Source: an uncultured SAR116 cluster alpha proteobacterium
Lineage (GTDB): Bacteria; Pseudomonadota; Alphaproteobacteria; Puniceispirillales; Marisalimonadaceae
DNA: 64,000 bases
Direction of reading: 5' to 3'
Assembly: GCA_902578805.1 (NCBI GenBank)
Contig: CACHEH010000002.1
Location: forward strand, 1 to 64,000
Below are positions 33,792-42,431 of this stretch, piece after piece. The translations under genes and the position numbers were made by a program. The stretch's first letter is position 1. Each line of letters opens with the position of its first letter. Under the pieces are notes generated by a model. The model saw nothing but the letters and a program-made list of their open reading frames with translations, was not told the origin of the DNA and ran no database searches.

Positions 33792-36089
33792 ATGAGTGAT
33801 GTTGATATTTTAAAAAAAATTGAAAAGAAAGTGTTGTGGCTTGCTTGTTGGATGATTCATAATGCAAATCACATTAGAGAAAATCAAGATGGCCTTAAAG
33901 TTGGTGGTCATCAAGCTAGTTCTGCTTCAATAGTTTCAATAATGACGGCCTTGTATTTCAGTATTTTAAGACCTGAAGACAGAGTTGCAGTTAAACCTCA
34001 TGCAAGTCCAGTATTTCACGCTATTCAGTATTTATCTGGATTGCAAACTAAAGAAAAAATTGAAAATTTTAGAGGTTTTGGAGGTGCACAATCATACCCG
34101 TCTAGAACAAAAGATATTGATGACGTTGATATTTCGACTGGATCAGTTGGATTGGGTGTAGCAATGACAAGTTTCATTTCATTAATTCAAGATTATATTG
34201 CAAGAAAACAATTTTATAAAAATAAACCCTTAGGGAGAATGATTGCATTAGTTGGTGATGCAGAACTAGATGAAGGTAATGTTTATGAGTGTCTTCAAGA
34301 AGGTTGGAAACATGATTTAAGGAATGTTTGGTGGATAATTGATTATAACCGACAATCACTTGATGGAGTTGTCCATGAAGGGTTATCTGAAAGGCTAAGT
34401 TCTGTTTTTTCAGCTTTTGATTGGAACCTTGTTGTATTAAAATATGGTAAATTACAGGAAGAATCATTTAAAGAGCCTGGTGGGAAAAAATTAAGAAAAT
34501 GGATTGATGATTGCCCTAATCAATTATATTCAGCTCTAATTTTTGAAGGTGGTGAAGCTTTTAAGAAAAGAGTTTTAGATGATATTGGCGATCAATCTGA
34601 GATTTCAAATCTGATCAATAAAAGATCTGATTCTGAGTTTTTAGAATTAATGTCAAATTTAGGAGGTCATTGTATTTCTACTTTATGCGAGTCATTTAAT
34701 AAAATTAAGAATGATAAACCAACTGCTTTCATTGCATATACAATTAAAGGGTGGGGCACTCCATTAGCAGGTCATAAAGACAATCATGCTGGTCTTATGA
34801 CGAAAGCTCAAATGAAAGATTTTAAATCTAAATTAGAAATTAATGATGGTGAGGAATGGAATAATTTTTCTGACGAAAAAAAACATTTAAATATAAATGA
34901 ATATATAAAAAACTTACCTTTTCAAAAAGCAGGTCATAGAAAATTTGGTGGAAATAAAGTAGTAATTGATGAACCAATTTTGATTAATGATAATAAAATA
35001 TCTACTCAAAGTGCGTTTGGAAAAATTCTAGATTCTTATGCAAAAAACAATACTGAATTTACCCAAAGAATTGTAACCACATCGCCCGATGTATCAGTTT
35101 CGACTAACCTTGGATCATGGATTAATAGAAGAGGATTGTTCAGTAGAAAAGATAATTCTGATATTTTTGAGGATAGGAAAATACCCTCTGCTCAAAAATG
35201 GATTTTTTCTCCAGATGGACAGCATATAGAGCTTGGTATAGCTGAAATGAATTTATTTATAATGCTTGGATCTGCTGGTCTTTCTCATGAGTTGTTCAAT
35301 GAAAGATTATTCCCTATAGGCACAGTTTATGATCCGTTTATAGCACGAGGTTTAGATGCTCTAAACTATGCCTGTTATCAAGATTCAAGATTTATAATTG
35401 TAGGAACTCCCTCTGGTGTCTCCCTAGCACCAGAGGGCGGTGCACATCAATCTATAGGAACTCCTTTAACTGGTATAAGTCAGCCAGGCCTATTAAGTTT
35501 TGAACCTGCTTTTGCAGATGAACTATCAATTATGATGAACTATAGTTTCAATTATTTGCAAGATGAAAATGGGGGTTCAGTATATATTAGATTAAGCACT
35601 CGATCTATTGATCAACCATCTAGAGAATTAACTAAAGATTTACAAGATCAAATTTTAAAGGGAGGATATTGGTTAAAACAACCTGGTTCAAATCCTGAAA
35701 TCATATTAGCTTATCAAGGTGTTATAGCAGCAGAAGTTATTGAAGCAACTGCTAATTTAGGAGAAAAATTTAGAGATATTGGGGTTTTAGCTATTACAAG
35801 TACAGATATATTATTAAGTAACTGGAAAGATAAACATTTATCTACAAATCAAAATAAAACTGAATCTCATGTTGAAAATTTATTAAAATATGTTCCAAGA
35901 GACACGAAGATTTTGACAGTAATTGATGGTCATCAATTAACATTATCTTGGTTAGGCTCTGTACTTGGTCATAAAGTAATACCTCTTGGAGTTGATCGTT
36001 TTGGACAAACTGGAAATATAAAAGAACTTTTGACAGAGTTTGGAATTGACTCAAGTAACATAAGTAAATTAGGCTTCAATTTAGCATAA
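33792..36089 (+). CDS. Homodimeric 2-oxo acid dehydrogenase E1 (AceE/MdeB-like, transketolase superfamily)
   Basis: Thiamin-diphosphate enzyme of 765 aa. It has the AceE-type layout: GGHQASSAS and KPHASPVFHAI near the N-terminus, the ThDP motif GDAELDEGN with its Asn about 28 residues later, and KGWGTPLAGHKDNHAG. The C-terminal transketolase domains follow (GIAEMNLF, then GVSLAPEGGAHQSIGTPLTG). It is shorter than typical AceE (near 890 aa), and no E2 or E3 gene is nearby, as for the MdeB-type paralogues proposed to act on 2-oxobutyrate or other 2-oxo acids. The divergent Lrp regulator matches the mdeR-mdeB arrangement as I recall it from Pseudomonas putida. Confidence 0.84.
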   Translation: MSDVDILKKIEKKVLWLACWMIHNANHIRENQDGLKVGGHQASSASIVSIMTALYFSILRPEDRVAVKPHASPVFHAIQYLSGLQTKEKIENFRGFGGAQSYPSRTKDIDDVDISTGSVGLGVAMTSFISLIQDYIARKQFYKNKPLGRMIALVGDAELDEGNVYECLQEGWKHDLRNVWWIIDYNRQSLDGVVHEGLSERLSSVFSAFDWNLVVLKYGKLQEESFKEPGGKKLRKWIDDCPNQLYSALIFEGGEAFKKRVLDDIGDQSEISNLINKRSDSEFLELMSNLGGHCISTLCESFNKIKNDKPTAFIAYTIKGWGTPLAGHKDNHAGLMTKAQMKDFKSKLEINDGEEWNNFSDEKKHLNINEYIKNLPFQKAGHRKFGGNKVVIDEPILINDNKISTQSAFGKILDSYAKNNTEFTQRIVTTSPDVSVSTNLGSWINRRGLFSRKDNSDIFEDRKIPSAQKWIFSPDGQHIELGIAEMNLFIMLGSAGLSHELFNERLFPIGTVYDPFIARGLDALNYACYQDSRFIIVGTPSGVSLAPEGGAHQSIGTPLTGISQPGLLSFEPAFADELSIMMNYSFNYLQDENGGSVYIRLSTRSIDQPSRELTKDLQDQILKGGYWLKQPGSNPEIILAYQGVIAAEVIEATANLGEKFRDIGVLAITSTDILLSNWKDKHLSTNQNKTESHVENLLKYVPRDTKILTVIDGHQLTLSWLGSVLGHKVIPLGVDRFGQTGNIKELLTEFGIDSSNISKLGFNLA

Positions 36090-36132
36090 GTAATTCTAAA
36101 TAATAATATTAGGACTTATAAAGATAACTAAA

Positions 36133-37005
36133 ATGATAAGTCAGCCTGAAAAATTAAGAAAAATTTTAAAAGATAAATACTTTACTCCTATACCGTCATG
36201 TTTTGATGCTTTATCTGCTAAATTGATTGAACAAGCTAATTTTGATGTAACGTTTATGTCAGGGTTCGCTGCGTCTGCTTCTAGGATAGGATCTCCAGAT
36301 CTTGGGCTTATGACCTTTTCAGAGGTTTTTGATCAGGCTAATAATATCTGCAATGCGATTGAAATACCGATGATTGTAGATGGAGATACTGGATATGGAA
36401 ATGCTATGAATGTACGAAGAACATTAAAGGAATGTTCCAAGGCAGGTTGTGCTGGCATCTTAATTGAAGATCAACTAGCACCAAAGCGTTGTGGTCATAC
36501 ACCAGGAAAAGACGTGGTTAATCGAGAAGAAGCGTTTGATCGGATAAGAGCAGCTAGTGATATGAGGAATGAAGGATATGATATTTTAATTATGGCAAGA
36601 ACTGACGCCAATCACACTCACGGTCTAAGTGAGGCAATATCAAGATCACAAAAATTTTATGAACTTGGAGCAGACATTATGTTTATTGAAGCCCCAAAAA
36701 ATATCGAAGAAATGAAAACAATCTGTAAAGAAGTTCCAGGTGATAAAATTGCTAACATCGTTGAAGGTGGCATTACACCAAATTTATCCATGAAAGAATT
36801 ATCAGAAATTGGTTATAAACTTGCTGTGTACCCACTTACAGTTATGAGTTCAGCAATGAAAGCAATGACAAACTCGTTAAATTTGCTAATGAAAGATGAA
36901 GATAGGTCTGAGTTATTACTTGATTTTAGTGATCTAAGACAGAAAATTGGATTTGATGATTATTATGAAATATCAAGTAAGTACGAAACTTCAAAAAGAA
37001 GTTGA
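36133..37005 (+). CDS. Isocitrate lyase / PEP mutase superfamily lyase
   Basis: A 290 aa TIM-barrel enzyme. DGDTGYGN binds Mg, the flexible catalytic loop is LAPKRCGHTPGK and IMARTDA follows. The Cys in KRCGH is the general base of the lyase branch (isocitrate, 2-methylisocitrate and 2,3-dimethylmalate lyases), so it should cleave a C-C bond rather than act as a phosphonopyruvate mutase. EAPKNIEEM and the late region look closer to dimethylmalate-lyase-like proteins than to PrpB. Second gene of the plus-strand cluster, 43 nt after the E1 gene. Confidence 0.85.
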   Translation: MISQPEKLRKILKDKYFTPIPSCFDALSAKLIEQANFDVTFMSGFAASASRIGSPDLGLMTFSEVFDQANNICNAIEIPMIVDGDTGYGNAMNVRRTLKECSKAGCAGILIEDQLAPKRCGHTPGKDVVNREEAFDRIRAASDMRNEGYDILIMARTDANHTHGLSEAISRSQKFYELGADIMFIEAPKNIEEMKTICKEVPGDKIANIVEGGITPNLSMKELSEIGYKLAVYPLTVMSSAMKAMTNSLNLLMKDEDRSELLLDFSDLRQKIGFDDYYEISSKYETSKRS

Positions 37006-37032
37006 TAATTTTTAGATGGGGAGAATTGTTTA

Positions 37033-38079
37033 ATGAAGAGTTATCAGGTTGTTCAGTTTGGTGAACCTTTAGAATTAAGAGAATATGAAAATCCACAACC
37101 TAAAGGAGATGAAGTTCTTGTAAAGATTACAGCTTGTGGTGTTTGTCACAGTGATCTTCATTTGGCAGATGGTTATTTTGATTTAGGAGATGGAAAAAAA
37201 ATAACATTAGCTGATAGAGGAACAAAATTACCATTTACGCCAGGACATGAGATTACTGGAACTGTAGTAGCTTTAGGTGAGAATGTAAAAGATATTAAAA
37301 TAGGTGATTCTGGAATAGTATTCCCATGGATAGGTTGTGGAAAATGTGCAGCTTGTTTAGAAAATAATGAAACATTATGCGAGGCTCCTAAATATTTAGG
37401 TGCTCGTCTTGATGGAGGTTATTCTGATCACATAATTGTACCTCATAGTAAATATATAGTTTCTTACGGTGATATGGATCCTGCGCAAGCAGCACCATAC
37501 GCATGTTCAGGTCTAACTGCATTTAGTGCTCTAAAAAAAATTCCTACAACTTCAAAAGATGATTGGATTATTATTATTGGTGCAGGTGGTGTTGGTATAA
37601 ATGGTATTTTATTATCTCCTGCAGTACACAAAGCAAAAATTTTAGTAATAGATAATGATCCAGAAAAGAGGAAAAAAGCTATTGAAGCTGGTGCAAATGA
37701 AGCTTTTTCACCAGATGAAGAGATTGAAATTAGAAATAAAATTGGTATTGGTTCTGCGGCAGCAATAGACTTTGTTGGAAGACCAGAAACCACTGACTTT
37801 GGTCTATCATTAGTAAAAAAAGGTGGAATGGTAATTGTGGTAGGTTTGTACGGTGGTTCGCTAAAACTATCATTGCCATTGGTACCAATGAGATCTATGA
37901 CGCTTAGAGGTTCTTATGTAGGAGAGTTAAGAGAATTAAAAGAACTTGTTGATATTATCAAAACTGGCAAAATAAAATTAATATCTGTAAAAAAACAAGG
38001 TTTAGAAACTGCAAATCAAGCAATGTCTGATTTAAGATTGGGCAAAGTTAATGGAAGAATAGTTCTAATTCCAGATTAG
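37033..38079 (+). CDS. Zinc-dependent alcohol dehydrogenase (MDR family), first copy
   Basis: A 348 aa medium-chain dehydrogenase. Catalytic zinc ligands are in GVCHSDLH (Cys) and FTPGHEITG (His-Glu); structural zinc is bound by GCGKCAACLENNETLC. The Rossmann motif is GAGGVGINGI and the residue after strand 2 (VIDND, Asp) suggests NAD. It has an insert LADRGTKLPF before the HE motif. GGGGAG precedes the ATG. It lies immediately upstream of the nitrile hydratase genes on the same strand, so it probably works on an alcohol or aldehyde related to the nitrile or amide. Confidence 0.88.
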   Translation: MKSYQVVQFGEPLELREYENPQPKGDEVLVKITACGVCHSDLHLADGYFDLGDGKKITLADRGTKLPFTPGHEITGTVVALGENVKDIKIGDSGIVFPWIGCGKCAACLENNETLCEAPKYLGARLDGGYSDHIIVPHSKYIVSYGDMDPAQAAPYACSGLTAFSALKKIPTTSKDDWIIIIGAGGVGINGILLSPAVHKAKILVIDNDPEKRKKAIEAGANEAFSPDEEIEIRNKIGIGSAAAIDFVGRPETTDFGLSLVKKGGMVIVVGLYGGSLKLSLPLVPMRSMTLRGSYVGELRELKELVDIIKTGKIKLISVKKQGLETANQAMSDLRLGKVNGRIVLIPD

Positions 38080-38110
38080 AAACATTTAATGATAAAAAAA
38101 GGATTGGATT

Positions 38111-38752
38111 ATGAGTGAAAAGAAAAATATTACTGATGACCATCATCATTCACATGATCATGCGCATTCACATTTACCATCAGATCCTGAATTAAGAGTA
38201 AAAGCTGTAGAAACTTTGCTTTTGAACAAAGGTTTAATTGATTCTCAAACTTTAGATGAATTGATTGACACTTATGAGAATCGAATAGGTCCTAAAAATG
38301 GTGCAAAAGTAGTAGCTAAAGCCTGGGTAGATCTAGAATATAAAAAAAGACTTTTGAATGATGCTACATCAGCAATTAGAGAATTAAGTTACCAAGGAAG
38401 ACAGGGTGAAAATATGGTTGTTGTTGAAAACACAACTGAAACTCACAATGTAATAGTTTGTACATTATGTAGTTGTTATCCATGGCCAGTACTTGGCATT
38501 CCCCCAACTTGGTATAAAAGTGATGAATATAGATCTAGAACAGTAAGAGAACCTAGAAAAGTTCTTTTAGAGTTTGGTTTATCTTTGGATCCAAAAGTTC
38601 AGATAAAGGTGTGGGATTCAACCGCTGAAATAAGATATTTGGTATTACCAATGAGACCAAAAGGTACTGAAAACATGGATGAAAGTAAACTTGCAGAATT
38701 GGTAACAAGAAATTCAATGATAGGTACTGGATTACCAAAGGAAATAAAATGA
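38111..38752 (+). CDS. nthA: Nitrile hydratase alpha subunit, cobalt type
   Basis: Metal-binding subunit that hydrates nitriles to amides. The 213 aa protein contains [14 protein letters not shown], with Cys 117, Cys 120, Ser 121 and Cys 122 forming the claw; Thr after the first Cys (CTLCSC) marks the cobalt type. The surrounding [15 protein letters not shown] and [13 protein letters not shown] are canonical. Residues 11-21 contain seven His ([11 protein letters not shown]), a probable metal-handling tail. The stop overlaps the beta-subunit start (ATGA), implying 1:1 synthesis. The gene order alpha-beta-activator is normal for Co-type enzymes. Confidence 0.95.
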   Translation: MSEKKNITDDHHHSHDHAHSHLPSDPELRVKAVETLLLNKGLIDSQTLDELIDTYENRIGPKNGAKVVAKAWVDLEYKKRLLNDATSAIRELSYQGRQGENMVVVENTTETHNVIVCTLCSCYPWPVLGIPPTWYKSDEYRSRTVREPRKVLLEFGLSLDPKVQIKVWDSTAEIRYLVLPMRPKGTENMDESKLAELVTRNSMIGTGLPKEIK

Positions 38753-39489
38753 GTAGATTGCATGACATGGGTGGTCGTTTTGGTGATGGATCAATTCCTG
38801 TTCCAAGAGATAATGATAATGAAGTAACTAACTCTGAACCAACTTTCAAGTATGAGTGGCATGCTAAGGCATGGGCAATTACTCTTGCTGCTGGAGCTCT
38901 AGGTGAATGGAATTTAGATATTAGTCGTCATTATAGAGAGTGTTTGCCACCAAAAGATTATATTAATTTTTCTTATTACGAAAAATGGTTAGCAGCTCTT
39001 ACTAACCTTTTAATAGATAAAAAACTTGTTTCGTTAGATGAGTTAAAAGAATATGTTTCTGCAGCAAAAAACGGAAGTTTAACAAAGTTTTCTAATAAAG
39101 ACATCAAACTTGATCACAGAACTTGGTTGGCTAAAGATGTTCAAAAAACACTAGGTTGGGGAGGTCCTTCTATTAGAGACACCAATTTAAATCCTGTTTT
39201 TGATATAGGCGATAAGGTTATTACACAAAATTACAGTCCAAATAAAGATGTTAGTGGAGGTCATACACGATTACCAAAATATGCCATGGGAAGAGTTGGA
39301 GTAATTCATTCTTATAACAATAACCATGTTTTCCCTGATAAAAATGCCCATGGTTTTGGAGAGAACCCCTTACCATTATATACAGTGGAGTTTAAATCTT
39401 CAGAGTTGTGGGGAGAATTAGCTGAAAGTCAAAATGACAGTATACTTCTAGACTTGTGGGAACCATATTTAAAACTTTCACCAAATTAA
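38749..39489 (+). CDS. nthB: Nitrile hydratase beta subunit
   Basis: Partner of the alpha subunit, 246 aa. It begins [18 protein letters not shown] (the LHDMGG signature) and includes [20 protein letters not shown], then [42 protein letters not shown] and DLWEPYLKL, the conserved SH3-like C-terminal domain. Two Arg of the beta subunit contact the oxidised Cys of alpha in known structures; the HYRE Arg is one of these. Starts inside the alpha stop codon. Confidence 0.94.
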   Translation: MSRLHDMGGRFGDGSIPVPRDNDNEVTNSEPTFKYEWHAKAWAITLAAGALGEWNLDISRHYRECLPPKDYINFSYYEKWLAALTNLLIDKKLVSLDELKEYVSAAKNGSLTKFSNKDIKLDHRTWLAKDVQKTLGWGGPSIRDTNLNPVFDIGDKVITQNYSPNKDVSGGHTRLPKYAMGRVGVIHSYNNNHVFPDKNAHGFGENPLPLYTVEFKSSELWGELAESQNDSILLDLWEPYLKLSPN

Positions 39490-39506
39490 TTTTTAAAAAG
39501 ATAAAG

Positions 39507-39866
39507 ATGAAATCTGATTATAATTTACCATTCACGAATAAAACCGAAGAACAAATTGTTTTCCAAAATCCTTGGCATAGTCAATTATTTGCGATTACAG
39601 TTCAATTATCTGAGACAGGAAATTTTAGCTGGAAAGAATTTGTAGAAGTTTTTGGAGTTACCCTTAAAAAACAAAGATCTCTCTCTAAAAATTTAGATGG
39701 TAGCAATGATTATTTTTCTTGTTGGTTAAACGCACTTGAAGAAATTTTGATTATTAAGAAAATAAGTGATCAAGATGCTTTGATGTCATTAAAAGAAGAC
39801 TGGACCCAAGCTTATTTGTCTACACCTCACGGGAAACCGGTAAATATTAAAAATAGGAGTGTTTAA
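39507..39866 (+). CDS. Nitrile hydratase activator / accessory protein (P14K-type)
   Basis: Small 119 aa protein that delivers cobalt to the alpha subunit and supports its maturation. VFQNPWHSQLFAITVQLSETGNF is the family core, resembling the N-terminal half of the beta subunit, and FSCWLNALEEILIIKKI matches its YYExWLxxLE region. An upstream extension to 39456 lies within the beta-subunit gene and is not family-like, so I use the ATG at 39507. Ends exactly at the start of the second alcohol dehydrogenase gene. Confidence 0.88.
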   Translation: MKSDYNLPFTNKTEEQIVFQNPWHSQLFAITVQLSETGNFSWKEFVEVFGVTLKKQRSLSKNLDGSNDYFSCWLNALEEILIIKKISDQDALMSLKEDWTQAYLSTPHGKPVNIKNRSV

Positions 39867-41006
39867 ATGTCAATTAAATGTAAAGCTGCAGTTATTAGAA
39901 ATAATAAATTAACTGCCCCATATAAAGACTCTAAACCACTATCTATTGAGGAAATCAATATATCACCTCCTCTCGAAAATGAAGTTCTTGTGAAGGTTAT
40001 GGGTGCAGGTCTTTGTCACTCTGACTTATCAGTTATTAATGGATCAAGAGTTATGCCACTACCATTAGTAATTGGTCATGAAGGTTCGGGTGAAGTGGTT
40101 GAGTTAGGAAGTGCTGTAAAAGACATAAAAGTTGGAGATCATGTTGCTTTTCAATTTTCACCTTCTTGTGGAAGATGTAGAAGATGTCTTGAAGGAAGAC
40201 CTCAAGTATGTGAACTCGCAGCTGCTACAAAAGGTAAAGGTGATTTAATGTCAGGTGGAAGCAGATTGACTGATATGGAGGGTAATAGGCTTAATCACCA
40301 TACTGGGATTTCATGTATGTCTCAATATAATGTAGTTGATAGAGGATCTGTAGTTGTAATTGATAAAGCCTTTAATATTGAAGATGCAGCTCTTTTTGGG
40401 TGTGCTGTTATGACTGGTGTCGGAGCTGTAATTAATACTGCTAGAATAAGACCTGGAGATTCAGTCGCAATTATTGGATTAGGAGGTGTAGGTCTAAATG
40501 GTATAATTGGTGCAAAACTAGCAGGAGCTGAAACTATAATTGCAGTTGATATTGATCCATCAAAATTTAGTAGAGCAGAAGAACTTGGCGCAACACATTG
40601 TTTTGATAGTAGAAATAATAATATGGTTGAAGAAATAAGGGATTTAACAAATGGTGGTGTTGACTATGCTGTTGATCTAGCTGGGGTAATACAAGCCATG
40701 GATACCGCTTATCAAATAATAAGATATGGAGGTTCTGTGGTTACTGCTGGTTTATCGCCTATAAATACTCAATTTAGTTTTAATCATAGTGATTTAGTTG
40801 CACAGGAAAAATCAATTTTAGGAAGCTATATGGGTTCATGTGTTCCTGTAAGAGATGTACCTAGATTTTTAAACTTATATAAACAAGGACGTTTACCAGT
40901 AGATAAGTTAATAGATGGTAAAATTACATTTGATAAATTGAATGAAGGTTTTGATAAATTGTCAAAGGGTGAGGTTGTTAGACAGATACTAGTGCCAAAT
41001 TCATAG
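39867..41006 (+). CDS. Zinc-dependent alcohol dehydrogenase (MDR family), second copy
   Basis: A 379 aa medium-chain dehydrogenase, longer and of a different subgroup from the copy at 37.0 kb. Catalytic zinc ligands in GAGLCHSDLS and VIGHEGSGEV; structural zinc by SCGRCRRCLEGRPQVC; Rossmann motif GLGGVGLNGI and Asp in VDIDPSK (NAD). The FGCAVMTGVGAVINTA and GSYMGSCVPVRDVPRF segments resemble class III-like or coenzyme-dependent alcohol dehydrogenases. GGAG precedes the ATG, which follows the activator stop without a gap. Last gene of the cluster. Confidence 0.88.
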   Translation: MSIKCKAAVIRNNKLTAPYKDSKPLSIEEINISPPLENEVLVKVMGAGLCHSDLSVINGSRVMPLPLVIGHEGSGEVVELGSAVKDIKVGDHVAFQFSPSCGRCRRCLEGRPQVCELAAATKGKGDLMSGGSRLTDMEGNRLNHHTGISCMSQYNVVDRGSVVVIDKAFNIEDAALFGCAVMTGVGAVINTARIRPGDSVAIIGLGGVGLNGIIGAKLAGAETIIAVDIDPSKFSRAEELGATHCFDSRNNNMVEEIRDLTNGGVDYAVDLAGVIQAMDTAYQIIRYGGSVVTAGLSPINTQFSFNHSDLVAQEKSILGSYMGSCVPVRDVPRFLNLYKQGRLPVDKLIDGKITFDKLNEGFDKLSKGEVVRQILVPNS

Positions 41007-41009
41007 CTT

Positions 41010-41810
41010 TTATATCATCTTCCAATTTTTATAAAATATACTTCTAGTATTTTTTAATAAAAAACCCACAGATTTTAAAATCAGTTTGATTATATTGTCT
41101 AAATGAGAAGGTCTAATAATATCAATAAAAGCACAAAATCTTAAATCATCTTCTTCGTTAAAGCTTTGATGTATTAATGTATCATCAAAAATAAACAATG
41201 GATCAGACTTCCACTTATGAATTCTTCCGTCAGCTTCAATAAAAGAACCTTCCTTTTTAACTTTATTAAAATTATACAAAATGCGATAAGTCATTCTTAA
41301 AGGACCAAAATGTCTAGACGTTGAAGTCTTCTCTCTAAAAAGTGAAACACCAATGGTTCTTATATATTTATATTCGTTATTAAATTCTTCAATTGAATCG
41401 TCCAGTTCATATCCGTACCATTTATAAAATAACATTGTTCTATTGTCATTTGGATTTTCTTCAAATCTCTTTGCGATTTCTTTAGAATTTTTATCAAATA
41501 GCGAAATTACGTCATTGATTTCATTTTGATGACCTTGGGGAAGATCTTCAATTTTATAAGTATGAAGGTTTCTATGAGACAAAAGATCAGATAAAAGATT
41601 TAATGGTGATAGTAAAAAAGTTAAAAAACCTTTACCTATGAAATATTCTTTAATTAATTTTAGATCCATTGTTTTGTGTCTAGAGACATCAATTAATCCA
41701 CATAAAATCCAGAATGGAAATATTGTCCATATTCCAATATTCATAAAAAGAAAAACAGTACTTAAAATTATGGGTATAAGTAAAATTAATTTAAAAATAA
41801 TATCCATCAA
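41010..41810 (-). CDS. Aspartyl/asparaginyl beta-hydroxylase-family protein, LpxO-like
   Basis: Predicted Fe(II)/2-oxoglutarate oxygenase of 266 aa with an N-terminal hydrophobic hairpin (about 4-40) that places it at the membrane. RHFGPLRMTYRILYNF holds the first iron His and FDDTLIHQSFNEEDDLRF the second His with the 2-oxoglutarate Arg; IDIIRP is the conserved end of the Asp_Arg_Hydrox domain. LpxO adds a 2-hydroxyl to a lipid A acyl chain, and the membrane anchor fits, but peptide or other lipid substrates remain possible. Convergent with the NHase cluster (3 nt gap), so not part of it. Confidence 0.82.
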   Translation of the reverse strand: MMDIIFKLILLIPIILSTVFLFMNIGIWTIFPFWILCGLIDVSRHKTMDLKLIKEYFIGKGFLTFLLSPLNLLSDLLSHRNLHTYKIEDLPQGHQNEINDVISLFDKNSKEIAKRFEENPNDNRTMLFYKWYGYELDDSIEEFNNEYKYIRTIGVSLFREKTSTSRHFGPLRMTYRILYNFNKVKKEGSFIEADGRIHKWKSDPLFIFDDTLIHQSFNEEDDLRFCAFIDIIRPSHLDNIIKLILKSVGFLLKNTRSIFYKNWKMI

Positions 41811-41945
41811 AAACTTTATTTATAGTTAGTATTAATAAATTTATAATCTATAATTTTAAGGAATTTCTATCAACTTTTATTTAGATTGTTTGAGAAATAA
41901 AAATTTAATATTATAATAATTAATAACACTTATGGGAATTTAAAA

Positions 41946-42431
41946 ATGCCTAGCTTTGATATAGTAAGTAAAATAGACATGCCTTCAGTTCAAAATGGTT
42001 TAGAGGGCGTAAAAAAAGAAATTAGTACAAGATATGATTTTAAAGGAAGCATGTGTGAGGTAGAGCAGCAAGAAGATAAAATTATAATTAAAGCTGATGA
42101 TGATTTGAAAAGAAAGCAAGTTGAAGATCTTATTATTACTCACCTTACTAGAAAAAAAGTTGACACAGGCGCATTGGAATTTGAAAAACCAGAAGCTGCA
42201 TCAGGTAATTCCATTAGACAAATTGTATTAATCAAACAAGGTGTCGATAGAGAAGTAGCCCAAAAGATTGTAAAGGCAATTAAATCCTCTAAAAGTAAAG
42301 TACAAACATCCATTCAAGGTAATGAAGTAAGAGTATCTGGCAAAAAAAGAGATGATCTTCAAGCAGCAATTAAATTAATAAAAGAATTAAATATTAGGCA
42401 CCCATTACAATATGAAAATTTTAGAGATTAG
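41946..42431 (+). CDS. yajQ: YajQ family cyclic-di-GMP-binding / nucleotide-binding protein
   Basis: A 161 aa UPF0234 protein. Signatures are MPSFDIVSKIDMPSVQNG at the start, EISTRYDFKG, LIKQGVDREVAQKIVK and VRVSGKKRDDLQAAI, ending PLQYENFRD as usual. Some homologues bind c-di-GMP and affect transcription; others bind tRNA or GTP. GGGAA precedes the ATG. Monocistronic; its stop overlaps that of the convergent hydrolase gene by 4 bp. Confidence 0.95.
   Translation: MPSFDIVSKIDMPSVQNGLEGVKKEISTRYDFKGSMCEVEQQEDKIIIKADDDLKRKQVEDLIITHLTRKKVDTGALEFEKPEAASGNSIRQIVLIKQGVDREVAQKIVKAIKSSKSKVQTSIQGNEVRVSGKKRDDLQAAIKLIKELNIRHPLQYENFRD

Noticed and set aside
36133-37005. Phosphoenolpyruvate mutase (phosphonate synthesis)
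   Set aside because: The catalytic loop carries KRCGH with the lyase Cys, and no phosphonopyruvate decarboxylase gene is nearby.
37464-37793. 109 aa minus-strand frame within the first alcohol dehydrogenase
   Set aside because: Shadow of a conserved gene with no ribosome-binding site or recognisable motif.
38749-39489. Thiocyanate hydrolase rather than nitrile hydratase
   Set aside because: The beta subunit is a full-length single protein and the alpha/beta/activator order is that of nitrile hydratase; thiocyanate hydrolase has a split, three-subunit layout.
15707-41006. Genomic island or prophage origin of the accessory region
   Set aside because: No integrase, transposase, tRNA edge or direct repeats seen, and base composition looks like the flanks. 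Metabolic accessory genes alone do not prove transfer.
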